This document shows, piece after piece, positions 49,250 to 59,540 of a stretch of 64,000 bases of DNA. The notes beneath the pieces are model-generated. The model was not told where the DNA came from and did no database searches. It saw nothing but the letters and a program-made list of their open reading frames with translations. Both the position numbers and the translations under genes were made by a program. Location of the stretch: assembly GCF_033807715.1 (NCBI RefSeq), contig NC_084607.1, forward strand, positions 1,599,199 through 1,663,198, given 5' to 3'. This DNA comes from Cololabis saira. Its lineage: Eukaryota > Chordata > Actinopteri > Beloniformes > Belonidae. Positions within the stretch are counted from its first letter, which is position 1. Every line of letters starts with the position of its first letter.

Positions 49250-50473
49250 GGGCCTCATCTATAAAGCTTGCTTGCGCAGAAAAAGCGCCTGAAAGTTGCG
49301 GAAGCCACCTTCTAGGCAAATCCTCGGATCTAAAAAGAAAAAACTAACCGAAAAATCTGCTTATCTTTACGGCAACCCTGACCCTCCCGTAAGAATTTAC
49401 TTAAGACACGGGGAACTGGCGACATATGTCAGGCTTAAAATAATAAAATAATAAAATAAAATAATATAGCGCTGATCGTGTCCGTCTGTGTGAAGCTCAG
49501 TCAGTCAGGACTCTGGTGCTGCTGCTGCTGCAGCCTCTTCTTCACCCACCGCTTTAGGACAGAACAAATGAGGGGCTGCGTTTAGGGAGCCCCACGGAGC
49601 CCCTCATTTCTTCCCTAAAGGGACACAGATTTTTTTTCATATGAGTTTTACGCGCGCGTGAAACCTTTACGTGCTGCTTGTATATGGTGCCTAAATTAGG
49701 GTCCCGCGTTAAAACGACGCAGAGCCTACGGCGTAGTGTACGCGGCGACGCGCAGCTACGCCGTAGGCTCTGCGTCGGTGATGCAGAACCATAAACCCGC
49801 CCTGAGCAGCTCTGAGGGGAGACGGAGGGGAGGAGGGGGAGCGGGGGGTGAAGCGGGGCTGCGGGGCCGTTCTCGTATCGCTTTCATACAGTGTCTTGAT
49901 AATTTGCAATTTAAGGCTGAGCCTACCGTTAGTTTTTAAACTGTAAAAAGTAAGGGGAATAAAAAACATGATTTTGAAAAGACGGGGGGACGTGTGTCCC
50001 CCTGTTGCGCCGGGGAACTCACGGCGTTTAGCGCAGCAACGGCGTGCTGCCACTCACTCGCTTTATTTTATTGTATACTATTTATATACTTATTCTAACT
50101 TTTACTGTGACCACCAAATAATGTGGTTTTCCTGTCCTCCACATCATCTACAACATCTAGGTCTCCGTGAAAGTCAGTGTCACGGTGGCTGCTACTTCTA
50201 GCTTCTAATTCATTCTGACGCACAAACAGGCTGCAGGAAGCCACTGCGCATGCTCAGCAGGCTCATCCATATGCATTTATGGGCGTGTACAGGGCGGGGA
50301 TTCAGCTACGCAGCCTTCCAGCTGGACTGTGATTCATGAAGGAACGTTGCGTGCAAATCTGCGTGCACATGGTTTTATTGATCCGGATTTTTTTTTGCGC
50401 CCGGCATTTTCGGCTTTTGAGCGTACGTGCCCTTTTAGTATGACTCCTACGCAGTCCATTTTAAATGAGGCCC
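49250..50473. mobile_element. Harbinger-like element B, left copy
   Basis: Outer end GGGCCTCATCTATAAAGC, inner end TTTTAAATGAGGCCC. It holds AAGTTGCGGAAGCC, a MITE at 49690-49805 and GCGCCCGGCATTTTCGGC near its inner end. Its inverted counterpart B' is at 51576-60059. No long ORF. Confidence 0.72.
49690..49805. mobile_element. Palindromic MITE, copy 3
   Basis: GGTCCCGCGTTAAAACGACG ... GATGCAGAACCATAAACCCG around a palindromic core AGCCTACGGCGTAG / CTACGCCGTAGGCT. More diverged than copy 2. Confidence 0.6.
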
Positions 50474-51575
50474 CAGGGGCCTCATGTACAAAGACTTGCG
50501 TGGATTTCCTACTGAAACATGGCGTACGCTTAAATCCAGAAAACGTCCTACGCACAAAAAAATCCAGATGTATGAAACTGTGCGTAGGCATGAATCCAAG
50601 CACATTTCCTTTGTACATCCCAATCAACATGGAATTGAGCGCACATGTAGGAGTACCAGACTCCTCCCTGTCCACGCCTCCATTTAAATATGCAAATGTA
50701 TTTAAATATGTTTCCCTGTTTAATTGCACCATGATACAAGGAGCTGTGTCATCAACAGAACTATCCAGACTTTGTGACAAGCTGGTGACGATCATTAATT
50801 AGAATCAGGTGTGTTAAAGCAGTGAAACATCTAAACATGCAGGACACCGGCCCTTCTGGGATTCAGTTTGACACCTGTGACATATTTTTTAATTTTTTTT
50901 TAATATTCTTTATTTCATTCAAAAAAATAAAATAATTCAATACAAATACAAATGTTCTTAACTCGTGAATGAAAAGCAAGCAGAAAGAAGAAGAATCTTA
51001 TCTGGTCTGCCCCTTTTTCCAAGAAATAACTTCACTAATAACATAAATTAATCATATAATATGTACATTAATGGAATGAAAATGCTTCCTGTTAACGTAC
51101 ACATATTCATCCAGTGATGGTGCTTTTATAGCAATGTTTGTGCAGTCGATAGCTCCGGTTACATTAGGAAAACCGGCTAAATATTCTTTCTCTTCTTACT
51201 GCACCATTTGTGATATCTTCTAACACTGCCAAAGCTGCCATTGTTGTTAACGGTATTTCTGCACCACTTTGCTTTTATATCCACTCTGTAATTGCAGACA
51301 GGTGAATGTGTTAATTGTTCATCAGTGTCTCTGATGTGCACATCACTCTGAGGGCTAATTGTTTTCACATTATTAACAGTTTCCCAGCATCACCACTAAG
51401 TGTCGCCAACGGACCAATAGCTGTGGAAACGTGCGTACGCCAGCCATGAAGTTCGGGGCGTCGGGCACCGCACATTTCCACGGTCAATTCACTCTTGATT
51501 CATCTGAACGTTTGCGTGGAAAAGGGCGTACGCCATGTTTTTGTGCGTACGCACGCTTTGTACATGAGGCCCCTG
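50474..51575. mobile_element. Harbinger-like element A1, complete copy
   Basis: Terminal inverted repeats CAGGGGCCTCATGTACAAAG and CTTTGTACATGAGGCCCCTG, with CGTGGATTTCC... CGTACGC subterminal repeats. 1.1 kb. Contains a transposase remnant (51045-51190). It lies exactly between the inner ends of B and B'. Confidence 0.8.
51045..51190 (-). pseudogene. PIF/Harbinger transposase fragment (DDE nuclease)
   Basis: The minus strand reads [20 protein letters not shown] then [20 protein letters not shown] and NVHII, then a stop. GAIDCT-x(n)[12 protein letters not shown] is the first catalytic Asp block of HARBI1-type nucleases. Surrounding frames are broken, so this is a relic. A second copy is at about 60529-60674 in A0. 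Confidence 0.75.
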
Positions 51576-51611
51576 GGGCCTCATTTAAAATGGAGTGCGT
51601 AGGATTCATAC

Positions 51612-52407
51612 TGTAACCTCGTGACAAGATCACCAACAGTAAGAAGCAGTCAGTCAGCTGAAGTAAATATGAAAATAATTATTTTATTCAGAATCAAGTC
51701 AGAATCAAGACAGAAAAAAAAAGGATTTCAGGGAATACAAAAAAAGAAAAACATTCTGCTACACAACAAAATGAAAGGAGACAAACTAGGTATTTAGATA
51801 CCACTAATGACCAGATCTCCAAAGTGCAATAGTGCTTTGAGGTTCCCAGACTCACTAGCTTCAGTTTACAGAAATCACAGTGATCTCAAAAAGGTGCTCA
51901 AGCTCGGTCTGAATAGACACAGTGGACTGGAGCAGGCTACTTGCTCCACGACTCCTGCAGACACAAAGACCCACTTAAATATATACAGTTTGCCAGAGAT
52001 GCATATACATAAATACACCACTGGCCCGGTGCACACTCACCTCAGTACGGTGTACTACTTTACAGACACACTTCACACTGGGCAGCAGGACCTCAGTCTG
52101 GCTTCTTACTGTTTAACCCAAGACATATAGAAGCATCAGCTCTCAATTGGTGTCACAAATACCACACTGAAACAAACAATAAAACAAAACAAAAATCTTC
52201 ACATTAAAAAGTAGTACCTGCTCAACACCGGCTCAGGCATAACAGCAACTACCGTCAGTGAAACTGGACGGCCGACAACAGTGACAACACTGCTGCACCC
52301 AACGCCACAAGGTGGAAATGTTTGTTTCCTCGACCCCGCCCGGTGTCACAGGTATTTATGCCCTGCCTCAAAACACCTGGCCAATGGAAAGGTTCCACCT
52401 GGCCACA
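51612..52407 (-). repeat. 3' LTR of the gypsy element
   Basis: On the minus strand begins TGTGGCCAGGTGGAACC and ends GAGGTTACA. Preceded (in element orientation) by the polypurine-like TTTCTTTGGGGGGGTATG. 796 bp. Confidence 0.95.
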
Positions 52408-52455
52408 CATACCCCCCCAAAGAAAAATCAGTGTCCCCACTGGTCGCAGCTAACC

Positions 52456-55400
52456 TTACTCTTCCCCCCTGCGGATAGACGACCTAGGCCAATTAAAAGG
52501 GTTTGAATGCATGCCTGCCGTGCTGCGCTTTGCCCGTCTCATGGCCAAGGGGGGGGAATCTCCTCTTTCCATCTCGGCTGCCTGTTCCCAGGGATCCTCG
52601 TGCCGCTCCACCTGTACGGCGGCAGCCTCCTCCTCCTCCTCCTCCTCCTCCTCCTCCTCCTCCTCCTCCTCCTCCTCCTCCTCCTCCTCCTCCTCCTCCT
52701 CCTCCTCCTCCTCCTCCTCCTCCTCCTCCTCCTCCTCCTCCAGAGCTTCAATTACGATACTCCCTAGACTAGAATCTTCGTCACAGCTTTCTCCATCTTG
52801 CTCTTGCATGGGCCTGACTTCTGTATCGTTTAGTCCTGGGGCACAAAGCCGAAGCTCCCCTCTGTTGACATTCTTGGGGGCACGCGACCCATCCACTGGA
52901 ACGACTGTGTATACTGATCTATTAGGACTCAACTGACTCACAATTTGGTGGGGAGTGGGAAGCCAGTGATCCTGGATCTTATTCCTACCAGCTACCTGCC
53001 GGTTCCGAACATAAACAAGCTGTCCTGGGTGCAACTTCGCATCCTTGGTGGGTGGTCCTTGATACCGCGACCTCGTCTCCGCGGCTCTCCTCATGTGCTT
53101 CCCAGCCTGATCATACGCCACTTGAACACGCTCTTGGTGACCAAGCACCCACTCCCCAACTCCCCCCCCACACTGCTCTTCCCCTCCTCCCAGAGAAAGA
53201 TCTAAAGGTGTGCAGGGTGCCCTCCCAAACAGGAGAAAGTAAGGGGAGTATCCAGTGCTCTGATGCTCTGTGGTGTTGTACGCATATACCACCTCTGGGA
53301 GATACTCGGCCCACCTCCTTTTCTTTTCCGGGGGTAGAGCACGTAACAGATCATGGAGAGTCCGATTAAATCTTTCGCATTGTCCGTTCCCCTGGGGGTG
53401 GTAGGGAGTTGTTCTACTCTTCCGCATTCCATACAATTTACAGAGTGACTGCACCACCTCCGCCTCGAAGCATCTGCCTTGGTCTGAGTGCAACCGGGCG
53501 GGCACGCCATAAGGTTGAATCCACCCCTTAACCAGGCACTTTGCCACTGTGGTGGCCCGCTGATCCCGAGTTGGCATAGCTACCGTAAACTTGGAAAACA
53601 CGTCTGTTAAAATTAAGACATTTTCTCTCCCATCCAAGGAGGGTTCCAACACTGTGAAGTCCATGGCCACCACTTCCAAAGGCCGAGATGCCAACAAGCT
53701 GCCCATAGACGTCACAACCTTGGGTTGGGGTGCCTTAGAAACAATGCATCTCTCGCATGACTTGCAAAACTTGTCAACGTCTTTGTACATTCGTGGCCAA
53801 TAATAGCGTCTCCTCACCAACTTGAAGGTTCGCTCAATCCCTTGATGGCCATGCCCCCCATGCATCTGGCTCAGCGCCTCCTGCTGCAAGGCGCGAGGCA
53901 AGATCAGCTGTCTCTGGGGGCCCTCCCCTGGATCCTCTCGTCGGCGATACAGCACCCCCTCATCTTCCACTATCCTCTCCCATTGCCGCAACAGCTCTAG
54001 CGTCCCTGGCGATTCTTTCAGCCGCTCCTCATGACTGGGTTTCTCCACTCTGCCCCAGTACCTGAGAAATGCAGTCATCTCAGGGTCAGCCTGTTGTAAT
54101 CTGGCCAGAGACTGTGCACTATAGAGTGGAAAACTGGTGGTAGATTCACCCTGGGCATTGGGCTCCGCGGTTTGTTCATCACACACCATAGGCTGGGGGC
54201 CAAGTCGGGCTGAGTGTTCAATCCAGCGAGGTCCCTCCTCCTCAGAGACAGGCTCCAAGTACTGCCTTGAAAGGGCATCCGCTGCTGTATTCTGCCGGCC
54301 AGGACGGTACACTATGTCATAGTCAAACCGAGCCAAATCTGAGACCCACCGTTGCTCCACCGCTCCCAGTTTCGCAGTTTGCAGATGGCTAAGAGGATTG
54401 TTATCAGTCAGGATCGTGAACTTCTTGCCAATACAATACTCCCGAAACTTGTCCGTAACTGCCCACTTGAGGCCCAGCAGCTCCAACTTCATGGCACTGT
54501 AATTCTCCATGTTCCTTTCTGCCCCCCGGAGTCCCCTGCTTGCAAATGCTACAGGCCTCCTCTGCCCATCAACCTCCTGAGACAAGATGGCTCCCAGCCC
54601 TTGATGGCTGGCATCAATCTCCAGGGTGAAGGGCTTGGAAAAGTCTGCATAAGCTAAAAGCGGGGCAGATACCAGTCTCTGTTTGAGGGTTTGAAAGGCG
54701 GTTTCACACTCAGGGCTCCAGTGTTTGAGGAACAAGCGTGCCGGCAGGGGCTGGCGCTGCTGGCCTTTCTTGAATGAGCTCAAGGCAGAGAGGGCATGAA
54801 GGGGAGCAGCGATGCTTGCGAAGTTCCTCACAAACCTTTGATAGAAGCTCGCAAATCCAAGGAATGACCTCAGCTCAGCCCCACAACGAGGGCTTCTCCA
54901 CTCTGCCACTGCTCTAACCTTCTCTGGGTCAGTTGCCACACCCTGCGCTGAAATTATGTGACCCAGATAGGCGACTTTGGATTGGAAGAAGGAACATTTA
55001 CTAAGCTTCACCCTCAGGTTGCACTGCTCGAACCGTGAGAGGACCAGATCTAGCCGCTGCAGGTGCTGTTCAAAAGTTGATGAAAAAACAACAACATCGT
55101 CCAGGTAGAGCAGCAAGGCTTGGAACCGTTGGTCCCCCAAGATGCGCTCCATGAGCCGTTGAAAAGTCCCTGGAGCATTACACAACCCGAACGGCATTCT
55201 GTTAAATTCATACAACCCGAACGGTGTACAGAATGCTGTCTTCTGTCTGTCTTTTTCTGCCACCTCCACCTGGTTATATCCACTGGCCAAATCTAGCGTA
55301 GAGAACCACCTTGCACCACTGAGGGAGTCCAGGGATTCTTCGATGCGCGGAAGTGGATATGCATCCTTCCGAGTCTTTGCATTCAGTTGTCGATAATCGA

Positions 55401-56679
55401 CACACAGACGAATTGACCCGTCTTTCTTTCGAACTATCACCAGGGGAGAAGAGTATGGGCTACTGCTTTCCTTTATCACCCCCTGCTCCAACAGCCTCTT
55501 AATATGATTTTTCACCTCCTCATACTGGCTAGGGGGGATTCTACGATATCTCTCACACACAGGTACCTCATCCCTCACGGGGATTTCGTGTTGAATAAGG
55601 TTTGTGCACCCCAATTCACTATCAGAACAAGCAAACACATGTGAGTGTTTACGCAAAAGCTGTCTAGCTTGTTCCGCCTGACCATCCGAAAGCCCTGGAA
55701 AGCGCAATGCAGCTATCTCTGGGGGCACCTGTCGAACCCCTGAGGCTACCTGTTGTTCCCTAACCATGATTCGCTCTTGTTGGGGTCCCACCCGCTCAAA
55801 ACAGATGGAAATACCTTCCCCAGCTATGACTTCCACAGGCTGCAGCGACGCCAAACGCGAGTAAGCTTTCAACATAACGTCAGTGCTTCCTGCATTGATA
55901 ACTGGGACAGCTAGATGGCCATGACTAACCTCAACACAGGCACTGGAAACCACTAAGCCCCCAGGTAAGCCCCCCTCCTCAAAACCCAACGGCTCAACCA
56001 ACATGGAAGTCCCACCGGTGAACTTGTTATTGGGTGCGGACGCTGGGACAAAGCACATCGACCCTGCAGGAACTAGGGTGGGGGAGGAAACAGAAATATA
56101 ACTCCTACCCTCACTTTCAAAAGAAACTGCCTGCTCGTTAAGGCACGCTGCGAAGGCATATTCCCACCCCGTACCAAACACAGAGGGCGGCAGTGGGCCA
56201 GACTTTTTACCACATAGGACAAGTTCAAAACACCTCTTAATCACGTTCATACCAATTAAGCCAGGCACCCTTTGCTTGCGCTCTTGTGCTATGTCCCCAA
56301 CTGGATCTTTTACTACCACTATACCTCGGCTTGGTATAGTCCTGCCCAATGCCACAGCCTCAATATCGGTCTCAACATAACCAATGTATGGAATGTCCAA
56401 CCCCTGAGCCGCGCTCAAATGCAACCAGCCACAGTCACCTAGCCCCCTTCCCAATATTGGCTTCAAATGTTGGTAAAAAAAACTGGCAGTGACAGAGGAG
56501 ATATTTGACCCCGTATCCAACAAACATGGAAACTTCACACCCCCAACGGAGATCTCCACGATGGGGCTTTCTCCCACTAAACATTCATAAACCCGAGGAT
56601 CAATATTAGCTAATGAGCCCAATTGTGCCCCACCTGTGGTTTGGCTCTCCACCCCAGGGGGCACTAGTTTCCCGACTGC
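52456..56679 (-). CDS. Gypsy pol polyprotein (protease, RT, RNase H, integrase)
   Basis: Frame open from 56679 to the stop at 52456, about 1406 codons, in the -1 frame relative to gag. Residue positions counted from 56664: protease LLDTGSN near 48; reverse transcriptase with RLCVDYRQLN, FSTLDLASGYNQ and catalytic YLDD near 520; RNase H with EIDASHQGLG near 682 and TDNNPL; integrase with an HHCC zinc finger (HQGIERTF...CKSCERC) near 935-985, core Asp AMDFT near 1001, HSDQGR near 1061 and CERFNR near 1097; then a C-terminal region with a run of about 40 Glu (1308-1346) coded by a (CTC)n microsatellite. No frameshift or stop. Expression probably needs a -1 shift at the gag end. Confidence 0.95.
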   Translation of the reverse strand, partial: AVGKLVPPGVESQTTGGAQLGSLANIDPRVYECLVGESPIVEISVGGVKFPCLLDTGSNISSVTASFFYQHLKPILGRGLGDCGWLHLSAAQGLDIPYIGYVETDIEAVALGRTIPSRGIVVVKDPVGDIAQERKQRVPGLIGMNVIKRCFELVLCGKKSGPLPPSVFGTGWEYAFAACLNEQAVSFESEGRSYISVSSPTLVPAGSMCFVPASAPNNKFTGGTSMLVEPLGFEEGGLPGGLVVSSACVEVSHGHLAVPVINAGSTDVMLKAYSRLASLQPVEVIAGEGISICFERVGPQQERIMVREQQVASGVRQVPPEIAALRFPGLSDGQAEQARQLLRKHSHVFACSDSELGCTNLIQHEIPVRDEVPVCERYRRIPPSQYEEVKNHIKRLLEQGVIKESSSPYSSPLVIVRKKDGSIRLCVDYRQLNAKTRKDAYPLPRIEESLDSLSGARWFSTLDLASGYNQVEVAEKDRQKTAFCTPFGLYEFNRMPFGLCNAPGTFQRLMERILGDQRFQALLLYLDDVVVFSSTFEQHLQRLDLVLSRFEQCNLRVKLSKCSFFQSKVAYLGHIISAQGVATDPEKVRAVAEWRSPRCGAELRSFLGFASFYQRFVRNFASIAAPLHALSALSSFKKGQQRQPLPARLFLKHWSPECETAFQTLKQRLVSAPLLAYADFSKPFTLEIDASHQGLGAILSQEVDGQRRPVAFASRGLRGAERNMENYSAMKLELLGLKWAVTDKFREYCIGKKFTILTDNNPLSHLQTAKLGAVEQRWVSDLARFDYDIVYRPGRQNTAADALSRQYLEPVSEEEGPRWIEHSARLGPQPMVCDEQTAEPNAQGESTTSFPLYSAQSLARLQQADPEMTAFLRYWGRVEKPSHEERLKESPGTLELLRQWERIVEDEGVLYRRREDPGEGPQRQLILPRALQQEALSQMHGGHGHQGIERTFKLVRRRYYWPRMYKDVDKFCKSCERCIVSKAPQPKVVTSMGSLLASRPLEVVAMDFTVLEPSLDGRENVLILTDVFSKFTVAMPTRDQRATTVAKCLVKGWIQPYGVPARLHSDQGRCFEAEVVQSLCKLYGMRKSRTTPYHPQGNGQCERFNRTLHDLLRALPPEKKRRWAEYLPEVVYAYNTTEHQSTGYSPYFLLFGRAPCTPLDLSLGGGEEQCGGGVGEWVLGHQERVQVAYDQAGKHMRRAAETRSRYQGPPTKDAKLHPGQLVYVRNRQVAGRNKIQDHWLPTPHQIVSQLSPNRSVYTVVPVDGSRAPKNVNRGELRLCAPGLNDTEVRPMQEQDGESCDEDSSLGSIVIEALEEEEEEEEEEEEEEEEEEEEEEEEEEEEEEEEEEEEEEAAAVQVERHEDPWEQAAEMERGDSPPLAMRRAKRSTAGMHSNPFNWPRSSIRRGEE
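52624..52742. repeat. (CTC)n microsatellite inside pol
   Basis: Some 38 nearly uninterrupted CTC/TCC triplets. Translated on the minus strand as poly-Glu. The triplet period keeps the reading frame. Confidence 0.96.
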
Positions 56680-57776
56680 TCAGATATCTGGACAGCCCCA
56701 TCGCTCACCTGGGGGGTTGCCGGAGCAACCTGACAGCCCTGACTACCACCGTCTCGTGCATTACCACAATACCGGGCGATATGACCAACCTTCTGGCAGT
56801 TGAAACAAACAGGCTGGCCAGCCGAATCAAATCTAGGCTCCCTTCTCCGACTAAGTGCCGGCCGCCGTCCTGACATCTGTAAATTAGCTACTTTCTGTGA
56901 CAGATCGTTTATCAAAGTTTGTTGTTGCTGCAACATACTTAGAACCTTGGTCAGAGTTGGATCGGTTTTTACCTCCACTGCAGCTGTCACAGCACCTAAA
57001 CGCCCTGCTGCAGCTTCTGCCTCGCACAAATCCACGGTTGCCCGCTGTCGTCCTGCCCCGAATCCGGCTTCCTCCTCCCACTGAAACGCTTCCTTGCGAA
57101 GATCCAAGAACGATAAGGTAGGCTGTTGCCTAATCATTTTTTTAAGCTCCCTGCGGAGGCCAATATCGCACACATTCTCAGCAAATTGATCACGCAGAGC
57201 AAACCCCCCCGCCCACGCCTCACTAGCATCACAATGGCTGATTTCTTCCATAATGGCCATCAGCGCATGAGAATATTCGCGCACCGACTCACCCTGCTTT
57301 TGCCTTCTTTCAAAGAATTGTTTTTGTAATTTAGTGAGCGACGGGGGCTGCCCATACATCTCCCGCAGGATCTCCAACACCAGGTCAGGATCCGACCTTA
57401 CTGCTTGAGGTCGGTACTTCAACTCCCGCCTGGCCTCCCCACCCAGTTGTTCATAAATAAAGGCTGCCTTTTCAACACGAGTAAAGTGGCGATAACTCAG
57501 AGTGGCATTCAACTCATCTAACCAGTCATAAAATGCAGAACTTGTACCACCAGTGAAAATGGTACATTTCTTTTCTTTGGGCAGATATACAATACGCTCT
57601 GGGCGACTCAAGGATACTCCCTCACTCCCTGCTACCTGCCCTCTAAGAGCATCCTCCTTAGCCGTTAACTCTTCTCTTAGGGTGTCATTAGCATCCTTCA
57701 GCCTAGCAATGGTGTCCTTATCCAGCTGTGCTCTGGCTTTAAGGGCATTTACCCTCTGTTGTAACTCATCAGCCAT
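56664..57776 (-). CDS. Gypsy gag protein
   Basis: 370 codons from MADELQQRVNALKARAQLDK to the TAG at 56664-56666. The N-terminal helix-rich segment is followed by a capsid-like retrotransposon Gag region (FYDWLDELNATL, AAFIYEQLGGEARRELKY, EYSHALMAIMEEIS) and one CCHC zinc knuckle CFNCQKVGHIARYC near residues 322-335. The overlap with pol and the heptamer GGGAAAC before the stop suggest -1 frameshifting. Confidence 0.93.
   Translation of the reverse strand: MADELQQRVNALKARAQLDKDTIARLKDANDTLREELTAKEDALRGQVAGSEGVSLSRPERIVYLPKEKKCTIFTGGTSSAFYDWLDELNATLSYRHFTRVEKAAFIYEQLGGEARRELKYRPQAVRSDPDLVLEILREMYGQPPSLTKLQKQFFERRQKQGESVREYSHALMAIMEEISHCDASEAWAGGFALRDQFAENVCDIGLRRELKKMIRQQPTLSFLDLRKEAFQWEEEAGFGAGRQRATVDLCEAEAAAGRLGAVTAAVEVKTDPTLTKVLSMLQQQQTLINDLSQKVANLQMSGRRPALSRRREPRFDSAGQPVCFNCQKVGHIARYCGNARDGGSQGCQVAPATPQVSDGAVQISEQSGN
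56667..56673 (-). promoter_or_regulatory. Candidate -1 ribosomal frameshift heptamer GGGAAAC at the gag stop
   Basis: Minus strand reads TCG GGA AAC TAG in the gag frame. G GGA AAC is a canonical X XXY YYZ slippery site placed directly before the stop. Slipping -1 gives GGG AAA CTA GTG and enters the pol frame, which is open only from 56679, just upstream. A downstream pseudoknot was not modelled. Confidence 0.7.
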
Positions 57777-57989
57777 GGTTACTCAAGCAAACAGATACTT
57801 ATTACAACATTAAAACATTTTAAAATGTAGCTGGAGACTTCTGTGGTGGCTGGCCTTGCTTCTCCTGCTGTGATGGCTCCAACTCCAGCACTGCTCCAGT
57901 CCACTTGCACCTCAACTACACCCTCACCCCAAGCACTACGCAATACCAAGCTTGTCTCCTTAACACTGACTGCTGTACTGTATTAGATA

Positions 57990-58011
57990 GATCCTGCCAA
58001 CAACGCCAAAC
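57990..58011 (-). other. Candidate primer binding site of the gypsy element
   Basis: Immediately inside the 5' LTR the minus strand reads TTTGGCGTTGTTGGCAGGAT. A PBS normally starts TGG within a few bases of the LTR, as here (TGGCGTTGTTGGCAGG). The matching tRNA cannot be named without a search. Confidence 0.5.
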
Positions 58012-58806
58012 TGTAACCTCGTGACAAGATCACCAACAGTAAGAAGCAGTCAGTCAGCTGAAGTAAATATGAAAATAATTATTTTATTCAGAATCAAGTC
58101 AGAATCAAGACAGAAAAAAAAGGATTTCAGGGAATACAAAAAAAGAAAAACATTCTGCTACACAACAAAATGAAAGGAGACAAACTAGGTATTTAGATAC
58201 CACTAATGACCAGATCTCCAAAGTGCAATAGTGCTTTGAGGTTCCCAGACTCACTAGCTTCAGTTTACAGAAATCACAGTGATCTCAAAAAGGTGCTCAA
58301 GCTCGGTCTGAATAGACACAGTGGACTGGAGCAGGCTACTTGCTCCACGACTCCTGCAGACACAAAGACCCACTTAAATATATACAGTTTGCCAGAGATG
58401 CATATACATAAATACACCACTGGCCCGGTGCACACTCACCTCAGTACGGTGTACTACTTTACAGACACACTTCACACTGGGCAGCAGGACCTCAGTCTGG
58501 CTTCTTACTGTTTAACCCAAGACATATAGAAGCATCAGCTCTCAATTGGTGTCACAAATACCACACTGAAACAAACAATAAAACAAAACAAAAATCTTCA
58601 CATTAAAAAGTAGTACCTGCTCAACACCGGCTCAGGCATAACAGCAACTACCGTCAGTGAAACTGGACGGCCGACAACAGTGACAACACTGCTGCACCCA
58701 ACGCCACAAGGTGGAAATGTTTGTTTCCTCGACCCCGCCCGGTGTCACAGGTATTTATGCCCTGCCTCAAAACACCTGGCCAATGGAAAGGTTCCACCTG
58801 GCCACA
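58012..58806 (-). repeat. 5' LTR of the gypsy element
   Basis: 795 bp, nearly identical to 51612-52407. Contains TATTTAAGTGGG (minus strand of CCCACTTAAATATATAC) as a possible TATA region and TTTATT (AATAAA) near 58080. Followed by target duplication ATAC at 58807-58810. Confidence 0.94.
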
Positions 58807-59448
58807 ATACTAAAAGTGCACGTACGCCCAAAAGCCGAAAATGGCGGGCGCAAAAAAAAATCCGGATCTATAAAACCGCGTGCACGCAGACTTGCACGTA
58901 ATGTTCCCTTTATGAATCACAGTCCACCTGGAAAGCTGCGCAGCTGAATCCGCCCCATATCCCGCCCTCAACACGCCCATAAATCCATATGGATGAGCCT
59001 ACTGAGCATGCGCAGTGGCTTCCTGCAGCCTGTTAGGGATGAATCCGGATGAATGCGTCAGAATGAATGAACGTGTCGAGCCACCGTTCCACTGAATTTC
59101 GCTGAGATCTGAGATCTAGAAGTTGTGGATGATGTGGAGAGAGGACAGTGAAACGAGATTATTTGGTGATCACAGTAAAAGTAGGAAAAGTATATAAATA
59201 GTATAAAATAAAGCGAGTGAGTGGCAGCACGTCGTTGCTGCCCGTTAGTGCCACGATCGCACGACGCAATTTCCACTGGGGGCAGGGGGGACATGTCCCC
59301 CCCACTTTTCAAAATCATGTATTTGTCCCCCCCACTTTTTACAGTTTAAAAACTAACGGTAGGCTCAGCAAATCATCAAGACACTCGGGACGGCGGCCCG
59401 GCAGCCCCCGCTCCCCCTCCTCCCTCCCGTCTCCCCTCAGAGCTGCTC

Positions 59449-59540
59449 TAGGCTGATTTATGGTCCCGCGTTACACCAACGCAGAGCCTACGGCGTAGGC
59501 TCTGCGTTGGTGTAACGCGGAACCATAATTCCAGCTTAAA
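59449..59540. mobile_element. Palindromic MITE, copy 4 (short)
   Basis: AGGCTGATTTATGGTCCCGC ... GCGGAACCATAATTCCAGCT. The 92-bp element is an almost perfect hairpin with centre AGCCTACGGCGTAGGCT and no loop. Confidence 0.8.

Larger units (their letters stand above)
51612..58806 (-). mobile_element. Ty3/gypsy LTR retrotransposon, apparently intact and young
   Basis: 7.2 kb on the minus strand with LTRs at 58012-58806 (5') and 51612-52407 (3'), 795 and 796 bp, differing by eye only in an A run. LTR ends are TG...CA and the 4-bp target duplication is ATAC. Gag and pol are open and in the gypsy order PR-RT-RH-IN. No envelope gene. Inserted into B'. Confidence 0.95.

Noticed and set aside
52503..52936. 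Poly-Pro, poly-Leu and poly-Ser plus-strand ORFs
   Set aside because: Shadows of the (CTC)n tract within pol.
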